A DNA stretch of 64,000 bases from Mermis nigrescens (lineage: Eukaryota; Nematoda; Enoplea; Mermithida; Mermithidae), in contig JAVLUZ010000143.1 in NCBI GenBank assembly GCA_036768485.1, positions 3,607,250 through 3,671,249 on the forward strand, in the 5' to 3' direction. The position numbers and the translations under genes were made by a program. A model generated the notes under the pieces. It saw only the letters and a list, made by a program, of their open reading frames with translations, made no database searches and had not been told where the DNA came from. Shown here piece by piece: positions 42,354-56,279 of this stretch (position 1 is the first letter of the stretch; each line of letters begins with the position of its first letter).

Positions 42354-42984
42354 AAAAATTATTTTTTAAGCTTCTCACTCGGCTTTATTGCGAATGCGAA
42401 TTTTGTGTCCTCTCTCATAGCTATGAGTTCTAAAGCAAGGTTGGTCAGTGATACCTTTGATTCAAAATCATCATGTTTGGTGGTTGCTCACCAAATCGTC
42501 GTTCTTTTTCTCCCAATTTTTTTTATTTTTCTCACGTAGAAAATATAAGCTCGTCCAAATGACCCCTTCAGCCCGTCCAGCTTTTGCTTTAGACCGTTCC
42601 ATGGATGGGCTGGGATATGGTTAGTGGTATGGTTTGTGTAGTTTTGTTGTGGTGTGGTTTGTTAATTGTGTGGTTTATTGTTTTATTATATTTTTATTTT
42701 ATTTTATTATATTTATTATTGCCAAGGTGTGTTCATGTAGTCGACTTTCATTCAAAATCACTTACTGCAAAATTTTTATTTTTTGACATCTTAAGCAAAG
42801 AACTGTTCAATTTCTTTAAGGCCAGCTAGAAAATGAATAAAAGTCATTAATATATGTAATCCGGCGCGAAGCGCTGGAAACATTTTAACGTTAAATTAAA
42901 TAAAAAGGTTTTACACTGCTAAGTACCTGGGGGCCCTAATAAAAGTTACCTCGCACAGGGCTCCCAAGTGCCTAAGACCGGGCC

Positions 42985-43078
42985 TGCTAGCCGGCCATCC
43001 AACCGACCAAGTAACCAACCAATCAGCTGAGCAGTCAAATGACCAACAATCCAACCAATCAACCAAGCAAGAACGATA
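42985..43078 (-). repeat. CCAA-type tract, complement of the GGTT tracts
   Basis: CCAACCGACCAAGTAACCAACC and similar, the opposite strand of the repeats at 39417-40590. Together with inverted ends CATACCTGGGCAATGG (39369-39384) and CTATTGCCCAGGTATG (43366-43381), it suggests one larger element. Confidence 0.55.
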
Positions 43079-43669
43079 TTACGCAAAATGCATAAGAAAA
43101 TATGCATGTACTTCGACCAGTACAAAATTTATTGATAAGCATAACAATCACACTAAAAAAATTACAGCTGTATCTACTTAGTGAATGCTATTATGAACAC
43201 CCATTAAGCTTTCCCCTTACTTCGACTGATAAAACAAAGATACATAGTGCACATAGAAATTCACTATTTATGTGAAAATCGTGAAGTACATTTTCACAAC
43301 AGAGTAATCCTTTTTGATGCTGGCAATCAACCAAATTTTTTTGCTCCCGGTAGTGGGAGGACTGGCTATTGCCCAGGTATGCCAATGTGTAAGTTAGTAT
43401 ATTTTACATCTATCTACTAAATTCTGTAGACTTAATACAGAAATTAATAACTAAGAACCACTTACTTACCTACTTTGCTTGTTTGAAAACAAAATTAGCT
43501 TATTTTTGTTCATTTTTAATCAAATTCGTATACGTCTATCGCGATGTCATTTCTGATTCTTATTTTAGCATTCCGAGTTCATTGGCATTTTTTTTCTTTG
43601 CATTCATTAGCACAGTTCATTTTTCATAGAACAAATTTCTGTTTGTTTTATGATTACCTACATAAGTCT

Positions 43670-44214
43670 TGTCAGGTACCAGCAGGCTTGTCCATGGAGA
43701 AAAGGAGGCCCGTGCTTCCCGCAAATGAATATGGGAATGATTTTCTTCCTTTACTACTCCTTTGCTTTTTTTTACCAAAAAAATTCGCAGAAATTTTCGG
43801 CGCTTCGTCGAAATTTCACAATTATTACTTGTTATATACCAATTTAGTCCCAAACGTGCGGTTGCAACACCCCATATTCAATCTTTATACAAGCTAAAGC
43901 ATATTTTGCATTGTCTTGTTTCCGAGCAAGAAAGAGAAAGACATTTATTGTTGGGGAACTTTGACATTTTTGAGGTTGATTTCAGAATCTGAATTCGGCT
44001 GGTTTTATGAAAATTTTAATGTCACGATTAAACTTCAAGGTGCTCTACTTTACAAAATTTTCCGGGCTCTGCCCCATACCCATCTAGGTAGCTCTTGAGC
44101 GCACCACCTCAGACCCAGCCGCAATTCATCCTTCCTCTACACATGTAGGTTTGGATCCAGTGTTTTTTCATACAAGGTCCATTTGTACATGTACAAAGAT
44201 GGTCCCCAAAAGTC
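43670..44214. repeat. Fragment of a CAGGCC-family element
   Basis: It contains the family blocks AAGGAGGCCCGTGCTTCCC, TTTTCGGCGCTTCG, CCCAAACGTGCGGTT, AAGCTAAAGCATATTTTGC and CCCAGCCGCAATTCATCC, and ends at the satellite boundary with TTTGTACATGTACAAAGATG. The terminal repeats are not intact. Confidence 0.5.
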
Positions 44215-47200
44215 TTTGTACTTAGAACATCAGGAAGAAAAATATTTATAGCATACCTACTTGTATTTGTCAAAAAGTTAGATGCATAATTGTATTTTTC
44301 ATTTTAGAGTCAATAGGCTAGAAAGTTTTCCTTCCTGATTATCTAAGCATATGTTTCTGTTTTCTACAAAAGACCTCAGAAATTGGTAAATTAATCGCTA
44401 CTTTGGAATGATTACAATTCAAATGAGAATAAAATAATGTATCAATTGAAGAAAACATAATTAAAAAGAAAACATAATTTATTAAAATATTTTTCCTATA
44501 ATATTCGTATTTTATTATTATTAAAATTATAGTCATTTTATATTGGTTTTAAACATTCATAAATTACTGAAGTTAATATGAGAATTACTGTAACATATAC
44601 TTAGATCATCAGGAAGCAAAATATTTATAGCATACCTACTTGTATTGGTCAAAAAAAGTTAAAAGTATAATTGCATTTTTAATTTTAGTGTCATTAGGCT
44701 TAGATGTATTTTCCTTCCTCATTATCTATGCATATATTTCTGTTTTCTCTGAAAGATCTCAAAAATTGATAAATTAATCTCTACTTTGGAATGATTACAA
44801 CTTTAATAAGAATAAAATTATGTATCAATTAAAGAAAACATAATTAAAAATGAAAATACAATTTATTAAAATATTTTTCCTATAATATTCGTATTTTATT
44901 ATTATTAAAATTATAGTCATTCTATATTGGTTTTAAACATTCATAAATTACTGAAGTAACTATGAGAATTACTGAAACATATACTTAGATCATCAGGAAG
45001 CAAAATATTTTTAGCATACCTCTTTGTATTTGTCAAAAAGTTGAAAGTATAATTGTATTTTTAATTTTAGTGTCAATAGGCTAGGATGTATTTTCCTTCC
45101 TCATTATCTATGCATATATTTCTGTTTTCTCCGAAAGATCTCAGAAATTGATAAATTAATCTCTACTTTGGAATGATTACAACTTTAATAAGAATAAAAT
45201 AATGTATCAATTAAAGAAAACATAATTAAAAATGAAAATACAATTTATAAAATATTTTTCCTATAATATTTGTAATTTATTATTATTAAAATTATAGTCA
45301 TTTTATATTGGTTTTAAACATTCATAAATTACTGAAGTTACTATGAGAATTACTGTAACATATACTTAGATCATCAGGAAGCAAAATATTTATAGCATAC
45401 CTACTTGTATTTGTCAAAAAAGTTAAAAGGATAATTGTATTTTTAATTTTAGTGTCAATAGGCTAGGATGTATTTTCCTTCCTCATTATCTATGCATATA
45501 TTTCTGTTTTCTCCGAAAGATCTCGGAAATTGATAAATTAATCTCTACTTTGGAATGATTACAACTTTGATAAGAATAAAATAATGTATCAATTAAAGAA
45601 AATATAATTAAAAAATGAAAATACAATTTATTAAAATATTTTTCCTATAATATTTGTATTTTATTATTATTCAAATTATAGTCATTTTATATTGGTTTTA
45701 AACATTCATAAATTACTGAAGTTACTATGAGAATTACTGAAACATATACTTAGATCATCAGGAAGCAAAATATTTATAGCATACCTACTTGAATTTGTCA
45801 AAAAAAAGTTAAAAGTATAATTGCATTTTTAATTTTAGTGTCATTAGGCTTAGATGTATTTTCCTTCCTCATTATCTATGCATATATTTCTGTTTTCTCT
45901 GAAAGATCTCAAAAATTGATAAATTAATCTCTACTTTGGAATGATTACAACTTTAATAAGAATAAAATTATGTATCAATTAAAGAAAACATAATTAAAAA
46001 TGAAAATACAATTTATAAAATATTTTTCCTATAATATTTGTAATTTATTATTATTAAAATTATAGTCATTTTATATTGGTTTTAAACATTCATAAATTAC
46101 TGAAGTTAATATGAGAATTACTGTAACATATACTTAGATCATCAGGAAGCAAAATATTTATAGCATACCTACTTGTATTTGTCAAAAAAGTCGAAAGTAT
46201 AATTGTATTTTTAATTTTAGTTTCATTAGGCTTAGATGTATTTTCCTTCCTCATTATCTATGCATATATTTCTGTTTCTCCGAAAGATCTCAGAAATTGA
46301 TAAATTAATCTCTACTTTGGAATGATTACAACATAATAAGAATAAAATAATGTATCAATTAAAGAAAACATAATTAAAAATGAAAATAAAATTTATTAAA
46401 ATATTTTTTCCTATAATATTTGTAATTTATTATTATTAAAATTATAGTCATTTTATATTGGTTTTAAACATTCATAAATTACTGAAGTTACTATGAGAAT
46501 TACTGAAACATATACTTAGATCATCAGGAAGCAAAATATTTATAGCATACCTACTTGAATTTGTCAAAAAAAGTTAAAAGTATAATTGCATTTTTAATTT
46601 TAGTGTCATTAGGCTTAGATGTATTTTCCTTCCTCATTATCTATGCATATATTTCTGTTTTCTCCGAAAGATCTCAGAAATTGATAAATTAATCTCTACT
46701 TTGGAATGATTACAACTTTAATAAGAATAAAATAATGTATCAATTAAAGAAAACATAATTAAAAATGAAAATACAATTTATAAAATATTTTTCCTATAAT
46801 ATTTGTAATTTATTATTATTAAAATTATAGTCATTTTATATTGGTTTTAAACATTCATAAATTACTGAAGTTACTATGAGAATTACTGAAACATATACTT
46901 AGATCATCAGGAAGCAAAATATTTATAGCATACCTACTTGAATTTGTCAAAAAAAGTTAAAAGTATAATTGCATTTTTAATTTTAGTGTCATTAGGCTTA
47001 GATGTATTTTCCTTCCTCATTATCTATGCATATATTTCTGTTTTCTCCGAAAGATCTCAGAAATTGATAAATTAATCTCTACTTTGGAATGATTACAACA
47101 TAATAAGAATAAAATAATGTATCAATTAAAGAAAACATAATTAAAAATGAAAATAAAATTTATTAAAATATTTTTTCCTATAATATTTGTAATTTATTAT

Positions 47201-50200
47201 TATTAAAATTATAGTCATTTTATATTGGTTTTAAACATTCATAAATTACTGAAGTTACTATGAGAATTACTGAAACATATACTTAGATCATCAGGAAGCA
47301 AAATATTTATAGCATACCTACTTGAATTTGTCAAAAAAAGTTAAAAGTATAATTGCATTTTTAATTTTAGTGTCATTAGGCTTAGATGTATTTTCCTTCC
47401 TCATTATCTATGCATATATTTCTGTTTTCTCCGAAAGATCTCAGAAATTGATAAATTAATCTCTACTTTGGAATGATTACAACTTTAATAAGAATAAAAT
47501 AATGTATCAATTAAAGAAAACATAATTAAAAATGAAAATACAATTTATAAAATATTTTTCCTATAATATTTGTAATTTATTATTATTAAAATTATAGTCA
47601 TTTTATATTGGTTTTAAACATTCATAAATTACTGAAGTTACTATGAGAATTACTGAAACATATACTTAGATCATCAGGAAGCAAAATATTTATAGCATAC
47701 CTACTTGAATTTGTCAAAAAAAGTTAAAAGTATAATAGCATTTTTAATTTTAGTGTCATTAGGCTTAGATGTATTTTCCTTCCTCATTATCTATGCATAT
47801 ATTTCTGTTTTTCTCCGAAAGATCTCAGAAATTGATAAATTAATCTCTACTTTGGAATGATTACAACTTTAATAAGAATAAAATAATGTATCAATTAAAG
47901 AAAACATAATTAAAAATGAAAATACAATTTATAAAATATTTTTCCTATAATATTTGTAATTTATTATTATTAAAATTATAGTCATTTTATATTGGTTTTA
48001 AACATTCATAAATTACTGAAGTTACTATGAGAATTACTGAAACATATACTTAGATCATCAGGAAGCAAAATATTTATAGCATACCTACTTGAATTTGTCA
48101 AAAAAAGTTAAAAGTATAATTGCATTTTTAATTTTAGTGTCATTAGGCTTAGATGTATTTTCCTTCCTCATTATCTATGCATATATTTCTGTTTTCTCCG
48201 AAAGATCTCAGAAATTGATAAATTAATCTCTACTTTGGAATGATTACAACATAATAAGAATAAAATAATGTATCAATTAAAGAAAACATAATTAAAAATG
48301 AAAATAAAATTTATTAAAATATTTTTTCCTATAATATTTGTAATTTATTATTATTAAAATTATAGTCATTTTATATTGGTTTTAAACATTCATAAATTAC
48401 TGAAGTTACTATGAGAATTACTGAAACATATACTTAGATCATCAGGAAGCAAAATATTTATAGCATACCTACTTGTATTTGTCAAAAAAGTCGAAAGTAT
48501 AATTGTATTTTTAATTTTAGTTTCATTAGGCTTAGATGTATTTTCCTTCCTCATTATCTATGCATATATTTCTGTTTTCTCCGAAAGATCTCAGAAATTG
48601 ATAAATTAATCTCTACTTTGGAATGATTACAACTTTAATAAGAATAAAATAATGTATCAATTAAAGAAAACATAATTAAAAATGAAAATACAATTTATAA
48701 AATATTTTTCCTATAATATTTGTAATTTATTATTATTAAAATTATAGTCATTTTATATTGGTTTTAAACATTCATAAATTACTGAAGTTACTATGAGAAT
48801 TACTGTAACATATACTTAGATCATCAGGAAGCAAAATATTTATAGCATACCTACTTGTATTTATCAAAAAAGTTAAAAGGATAATTGTATTTTTAATTTT
48901 AGTGTCAATAGGCTAGGATGTATTTTCCTTCCTCATTATCTATGCATATATTTCTGTTTTCTCCGAAAGATCTCGGAAATTGATAAATTAATCTCTACTT
49001 TGGAATGATTACAACTTTGATAAGAATAAAATAATGTATCAATTAAAGAAAATATAATTAAAAAATGAAAATACAACTTATTAAAATATTTTTCCTATAA
49101 TATTTGTATTTTATTATTATTCAAATTATAGTCATTTTATATTGGTTTTAAACATTCATAAATTACTGAAGTTACTATGAGAATTACTGAAACATATACT
49201 TAGATCATCAGGAAGCAAAATATTTATAGCATACCTACTTGTATTTGTCAAAAAAGTTAAAAGTATAATTGTATTTTTAATTTTAGTGTCATTAGGCTTA
49301 GATGTATTTTCCTTCCTCATTATCTATGCATATATTTCTGTTTTCTCCGAAAGATCTCAGAAATTGATAAATTAATCTCTACTTTGGAATGATTACAACT
49401 TTAATAAGAATAAAATAATGTATCAATTAAAGAAAACATAATTAAAAATGAAAATACAATTTATAAAATATTTTTCCTATAATATTTGTAATTTATTATT
49501 ATTAAAATTATAGTCATTTTATATTGGTTTTAAACATTCATAAATTACTGAAGTTACTATGAGAATTACTGTAACATATACTTAGATCATCAGGAAGCAA
49601 AATATTTATAGCATACCTACTTGTATTTATCAAAAAAGCTAAAAGGATAATTGTATTTTTAATTTTAGTGTCAATAGGCTAGGATGTATTTTCCTTCCTC
49701 ATTATCTATGCATATATTTCTGTTTTCTCCGAAAGATCTCGGAAATTGATAAATTAATCTCTACTTTGGAATGATTACAACTTTGATAAGAATAAAATAA
49801 TGTATCAATTAAAGAAAATATAATTAAAAATGAAAATACAATTTATTAAAATATTTTTCCTATAATATTTGTATTTTATTATTATTCAAATTATAGTCAT
49901 TTTATATTGGTTTTAAACATTCATAAATTACTGAAGTTACTATGAGAATTACTGTAACATATACTTAGATCATCAGGAAGCAAAATATTTATAGCATACC
50001 TACTTGTATTTATCAAAAAAGCTAAAAGGATAATTGTATTTTTAATTTTAGTGTCAATAGGCTAGGATGTATTTTCCTTCCTCATTATCTATGCATATAT
50101 TTCTGTTTTCTCCGAAAGATCTCGGAAATTGATAAATTAATCTCTACTTTGGAATGATTACAACTTTGATAAGAATAAAATAATGTATCAATTAAAGAAA

Positions 50201-53200
50201 ATATAATTAAAAATGAAAATACAATTTATTAAAATATTTTTCCTATAATATTTGTAATTTATTATTATTAAAATTATAGTCATTTTATATTGGTTTTAAA
50301 CATTCATAAATTACTGAAGTTACTATGAGAATTACTGTAACATATACTTAGATCATCAGGAAGCAAAATATTTATAGCATACCTACTTGTATTTATCAAA
50401 AAAGTTAAAAGGATAATTGTATTTTTAATTTTAGTGTCAATAGGCTAGGATGTATTTTCCTTCCTCATTATCTATGCATATATTTCTGTTTTCTCCGAAA
50501 GATCTCGGAAATTGATAAATTAATCTCTACTTTGGAATGATTACAACTTTAATAAGAATAAAATAATGTATCAATTAAAGAAAACATAATTAAAAATGAA
50601 AATACAATTTATAAAATATTTTTCCTATAATATTTGTAATTTATTATTATTAAAATTATAGTCATTTTATATTGGTTTTAAACATTCATAAATTACTGAA
50701 GTTACTATGAGAATTACTGTAACATATACTTAGATCATCAGGAAGCAAAATATTTATAGCATACCTACTTGTATTTGTCAAAAAAGTTAAAAGTATAATT
50801 GTATTTTTAATTTTAGTGTCATTAGGCTTAGATGTATTTTCCTTCCTCATTATCTATGCATATATTTCTGTTTTCTCTGAAAGATCTCAGAAATTGATAA
50901 ATTAATCTCTACTTTGGAATGATTACAACTTTAATAAGAATAAAATAATGTATCAATTAAAGAAAACATAATTAAAAATGAAAATACAATTTATAAAATA
51001 TTTTTCCTATAATATTTGTAATTTATTATTATTAAAATTATAGTCATTTTATATTGGTTTTAAACATTCATAAATTACTGAAGTTACTATGAGAATTACT
51101 GTAACATATACTTAGATCATCAGGAAGCAAAATATTTATAGCATACCTACTTGTATTTGTCAAAAAAGTTAAAAGTATAATTGTATTTTTAATTTTAGTG
51201 TCATTAGGCTTAGATGTATTTTCCTTCCTCATTATCTATGCATATATTTCTGTTTTCTCTGAAAGATCTCAGAAATTGATAAATTAATCTCTACTTTGGA
51301 ATGATTACAACTTTAATAAGAATAAAATAATGTATCAATTAAAGAAAACATAATTAAAAATGAAAATACAATTTATAAAATATTTTTCCTATAATATTTG
51401 TAATTTATTATTATTAAAATTATAGTCATTTTATATTGGTTTTAAACATTCATAAATTACTGAAGTTACTATGAGAATTACTGTAACATATACTTAGATC
51501 ATCAGGAAGCAAAATATTTATAGCATACCTACTTGTATTTGTCAAAAAAAGTTAAAAGTATAATTGTATTTTTAATTTTAGTGTCAATAGGCTTAGATGT
51601 ATTTTCCTTCCTCATTATCTATGCATATATTTCTGTTTTCTCTGAAAGATCTCAGAAATTGATAAATTAATCTCTACTTTGGAATGATTACAACTTTAAT
51701 AAGAATAAAATAATGTATCAATTAAAGAAAACATAATTAAAAATGAAAATACAATTTATAAAATATTTTTCCTATAATATTTGTAATTTATTATTATTAA
51801 AATTATAGTCATTTTATATTGATTTACAAAAAATTCATAAATTACTGAAGTTACTATGAGAATTACTGTAACATATACTTAGATCATCAGGAAGCAAAAT
51901 ATTTATAGCATACCTACTTGTATTTGTCAAAAAAGTTAAAAGTATAATTGTATTTTTAATTTTAGTGTCATTAGGCTTAGATGTATTTTCCTTCCTCATT
52001 ATCTATGCATATATTTCTGTTTTCTCTGAAAGATCTCAGAAATTGATAAATTAATCTCTACTTTGGAATGATTACAACTTTAATAAGAATAAAATAATGT
52101 ATCAATTAAAGAAAACATAATTAAAAATGAAAATACAATTTATAAAATATTTTTCCTATAATATTTGTAATTTATTATTATTAAAATTATAGTCATTTTA
52201 TATTGGTTTTAAACATTCATAAATTACTGAAGTTACTATGAGAATTACTGTAACATATACTTAGATCATCAGGAAGCAAAATATTTATAGCATACCTACT
52301 TGTATTTGTCAAAAAAGTTAAAAGTATAATTGCATTTTTAATTTTAGTGTCATTAGGCTTAGATGTATTTTCCTTCCTCATTATCTATGCATATATTTCT
52401 GTTTTCTCTGAAAGATCTCAGAAATTGATAAATTAATCTCTACTTTGGAATGATTACAACTTTAATAAGAATAAAATAATGTATCAATTAAAGAAAACAT
52501 AATTAAAAATGAAAATACAATTTATAAAATATTTTTCCTATAATATTTGTAATTTATTATTATTAAAATTATAGTCATTTTATATTGATTTACAAAAAAT
52601 TCATAAATTACTGAAGTTACTATGAGAATTACTGTAACATATACTTAGATCATCAGGAAGCAAAATATTTATAGCATACCTACTTGTATTTGTCAAAAAA
52701 GTCGAAAGTATAATTGTATTTTTAATTTTAGTGTCATTAGGCTTAGATGTATTTTCCTTCCTCATTATCTATGCATATATTTCTGTTTTTCTCCGAAAGA
52801 TCTCAGAAATTGATAAATTAATCTCTACTTTGGAATGATTACAACTTTAATAAGAATAAAATAATGTATCAATTAAAGAAAACATAATTAAAAATGAAAA
52901 TACAATTTATAAAATATTTTTCCTATAATATTTGTAATTTATTATTATTAAAATTATAGTCATTTTATATTGATTTACAAAAAATTCATAAATTACTGAA
53001 GTTACTATGAGAATTACTGTAACATATACTTAGATCATCAGGAAGCAAAATATTTATAGCATACCTACTTGTATTTGTCAAAAAAGTTAAAAGTATAATT
53101 GCATTTTTAATTTTAGTGTCATTAGGCTTAGATGTATTTTCCTTCCTCATTATCTATGCATATATTTCTGTTTTCTCTGAAAGATCTCAGAAATTGATAA

Positions 53201-53603
53201 ATTAATCTCTACTTTGGAATGATTACAACTTTAATAAGAATAAAATAATGTATCAATTAAAGAAAACATAATTAAAAATGAAAATACAATTTATAAAATA
53301 TTTTTCCTATAATATTTGTAATTTATTATTATTAAAATTATAGTCATTTTATATTGATTTACAAAAAATTCATAAATTACTGAAGTTACTATGAGAATTA
53401 CTGTAACATATACTTAGATCATCAGGAAGCAAAATATTTATAGCATACCTACTTGTATTTGTCAAAAAAGTTAAAAGTATAATTGTATTTTTAATTTTAG
53501 TGTCATTAGGCTTAGATGTATTTTCCTTCCTCATTATCTATGCATATATTTCTGTTTTCTCTGAAAGATCTCAGAAATTGATAAATTAATCTCTACTTTG
53601 GAA
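44215..53603. repeat. AT-rich satellite array, about 24 units of about 382 bp
   Basis: The landmark ACTTAGATCATCAGGAAGC recurs near 44600, 44983, 45362, 45749, 46130, 46511, 46898, 47280 and so on to 53408, with 379-387-bp spacing. Units are about 95% identical and over 75% A+T, with no coding frame. Variants recur out of order: GATTACAACATAATAAG near 46331, 47098 and 48250, and TTGATTTACAAAAAATTC near 51823, 52588, 52975 and 53358. This indicates block duplications. The array stops abruptly mid-unit at 53603. The left-most units are the most diverged. Confidence 0.96.
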
Positions 53604-53800
53604 CCAGCGCTTACGCGCCGGGTTGTGCGCTTCGCGCCCAACGATGGGGTCACTTTGTGACCCCATGCGCTTCGCGCTTCATGGGGTTACTTGGTTACGC
53701 ACTGGGTTGTGTGCTTTGTGCCAAACAATGGGGAATTTGTTTTAAATACTTCTGATATATGTTAAAAAAGGAAAGTGCGGCCTGCGGCCGCACTTTCTAG
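53604..53800. repeat. Cluster of GC-rich perfect hairpins
   Basis: Directly after the satellite comes GCGCTTACGCGCC and GTGCGCTTCGCGCCC, then ATGGGGTCACTTTGTGACCCCAT (10-bp stem, 53644-53666) and GAAAGTGCGGCC-TGC-GGCCGCACTTTC (12-bp stem, 53771-53797), both perfect. It is non-coding. The composition contrasts sharply with the satellite. Confidence 0.8.
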
Positions 53801-54370
53801 CTGAGTCCAGCAGCTTCGCCTTCTTTTCTCATTAGTTGCAGTAATTTTATATTTGTCAGGCTGATAGTTTCTGAACAAATTGTTTTTTTAGAAGTTTCAA
53901 AATAACTGCAGAAATGAAAGCCTACATTCATGGATAGCAGCTAAATTGGGGGGTTCCATACTGCAAATGCTTCGTTGTGCTTTTTCATTGATTGCACCCT
54001 TTTATGGAAGGAAGACATAGTGCACCTTCCCAATATGCCTCGTGGTATCTATTTCATAGCTTCACAAATTCCACAAATAATGATTTAGCTCTTGACAGCT
54101 TTATGTTCTATCTTACCGCAATAATAAAAATCATGTGAAATTTCAGATGAATCAAAGCAGAAAAAGGACAAATAAGATCAAAGTGGGAAGCAAATCCAAT
54201 ACTGAACCGAATCAGTGGATTAAGTTTGACAACGAATACGTGCTGTGAATAGTTTGACCTGCTTATTTGAATAATGTCCTATTAATGTTCACTTGTAGCT
54301 CCTATATTTTGATATGTTCATATGTCGATTCATGCATGAACTGCATAAGAGTTTAAGGGATAGTCAGCAT
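53801..54370. other. No gene recognised
   Basis: AT-rich sequence without repeats or frames that I can name, apart from GCAGCTTCGCCTTC at 53810, which recurs at 56080 and 56602. Confidence 0.5.
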
Positions 54371-54614
54371 CACACCTGGGCGTGGGGGTTTTCGGGGGTA
54401 TGCACCCCCAGAAACCAAAATACCCCCACCCAGAATTCAATTTTTGAAATTTTTTTCGTTTTTTTCGCAATTTTTTGATGCCAATGGACAGTGCTTGATG
54501 AGAAACGTCGAAAAATGGTGTTTTTATCGCCATACCACCATTTTTAAGGCCATTTTTTGACCTTTAAAAAAATCTTGCACCCCCCCCCCAGAATTTTCTT
54601 GCTGCCCACGTACG
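54371..54614 (-). mobile_element. CCATAGG-family MITE, copy 10
   Basis: It runs from CACACCTGGGCGTGGGGG to TTGCTGCCCACGTACG with a complete family body. Flanking duplications are not evident. Confidence 0.75.
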
Positions 54615-54725
54615 CACGAACAATGCAAACAAAATCATAGAGGAATATTTGTAGGAACATTCTTAATGCGTCGGTAAAATTGGAAAACCCAACATTTTCA
54701 ATTTCTGTTAATTGCTTCTTTTAAT

Positions 54726-54940
54726 CTTGAAAAACTGGACGTGGTAGTATTGGGGTATGCACCTCCAGAAACAAAAAGTACCCCTCAAATTAAATGTTTT
54801 TATAGTTTGTTTTTGTTTTGCAATTTTTTGACGCCAATGGATATTGCTCGATGAGAAACGTTGAAAAAGGTTGTGTTTTTGCTATACCACTATTTTGGCC
54901 ATTTTTTGTCATTTGTAAAAATCTTGCACCGCCGCCAACC
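54726..54940 (-). mobile_element. CCATAGG-family MITE, copy 11, decayed
   Basis: ACTGGACGTGGTAGTATTGG and GGTATGCACCTCC, then GATGAGAAACGTTGAAAAAGG and AATCTTGCACCGCC show the family order. Both terminal repeats are eroded. Confidence 0.6.
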
Positions 54941-55600
54941 AATGACCACAAGCCGAAAGCGATTTAAACGTTGATACTAACGTATTCTAAACCATGAGCA
55001 CAATTCAGCACACATGTACCAACTGAAGAAAATATTAAGTAAAACACTATTGAAAATGAATCGCACACGCTGCTTATATTTCCGCTGGTTGGAATTGATT
55101 TTGAAGAAATACCACCGCAAATCGCTTAGAACCTCCACACTGCAGCATCCTAAAAGCAAATAAGATATTTATAAAATTTAAATTTATTAGTTTACTGCAT
55201 TACGTTCTACCATGTTGTATTGGATTTCACAATATATTATTAGGTTAGTAATATTTAAAACATTGTATTTTAATATATTTACCTATAAAGAAAAAGATCA
55301 CACCACCTAATTCTACTAATTCTACAAAAAACTTGAACATGAAAACAATGACTAATAAACTAACTATTAATAATTAATAAAAAAGATCAATTAACCAACA
55401 CCTGCACTTCATATACCTGATCTTCAATTTCCGAATAGTCACTGACGCAGGAATTATTATCCTGCTCATGTAGCAATCCGCAGAGCCTGTTTGTAACAGA
55501 CAACAGCGTGCTCCACGCAAAGGATCAGGTTGCCATTTGCTGTTGAGAAGCTATGTTATCGCATCAATCAGCCATTTGCACACCCCGGTCAGCTAGTTAG

Positions 55601-55764
55601 CAGGCACATAGATCTGGGGAGGAATGGGGGGTCTGGATCACTCAAATTCAGAAAAAAACGGGAAAAATAGGATGTTTTAAACCTTATTTTGTGCAATTTT
55701 TGTACCCTGGACACACCAAAATCGAAGTTGGTCCCCCATAATAGGCCGGCCGCCTACGTGCCTC
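55601..55764. mobile_element. hAT-type MITE, CAGGCACGTAG family, copy 1
   Basis: This 164-bp element runs from CAGGCACATAGATCTGGGG to GGCCGCCTACGTGCCTC. It is flanked by perfect 8-bp duplications CTAGTTAG (55593-55600 and 55765-55772). The duplicated segment at 56290-56680 shows the empty site with a single CTAGTTAG (56321-56328). Confidence 0.88.
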
Positions 55765-55942
55765 CTAGTTAGCGTCATCTCGGAGACAAATCCGTCACGC
55801 GAGGTAACGGATTCATCTAGAAAACACAATTTACCCAAAATGAAAATACATGACAATGACGATAATGGAGAATCAACATGGAGAATGGAATCAACATTCA
55901 TGAGTACGCACATGGCTCTCGGCGAAATGCGAGGGTTAGGAT

Positions 55943-55990
55943 CACAGATGGGCGTGGGGGGTGGGTATGCACCCCCAGAAGTTGAAATAC
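55943..55990 (-). mobile_element. CCATAGG-family MITE end fragment
   Basis: CACAGATGGGCGTGGGGGG, TATGCACCCCCAGAAGTTGAAATA is the left end only, cut off by the duplicated segment. Confidence 0.6.
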
Positions 55991-56279
55991 ACAGTACCTA
56001 ATACTGGAAATTTGATAAGTCATAGAAAATGGCAAACAGTAATACTTATGACGAAACCTCACTTTTCAGCTGACTCGAGCAGCTTCGCATTCCTGTTTTT
56101 ATGCTTACAATGCAAAAATCTAAAGTTTTTCAAACAAAAATATTTAAAATTAGTTTAGATTGAAAATCAGTTCATAAGTTCCACCTTAATCTCAAGCAAG
56201 AAACGAAGAAAAATTAAATTTTTTACTACATTTTCAAGCATATTCTTCATTTTCTTCACGCCTCGATCATTCCAATGCA

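Larger units (their letters stand above)
55561..56160. repeat. Segmental duplication, copy 1 (with MITE inserted)
   Basis: Blocks AATCAGCCATTTGCACACCC, GTCAGCTAGTTAG, GATTCATCT and 55991-56158 (CAGTACCTAATACTGGAAAT and onward) recur in the same order at 56290-56680. The last ~168-bp block is nearly identical between copies. This copy carries the MITE at 55601-55764 and a MITE fragment near 55945-55985. Confidence 0.75.
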
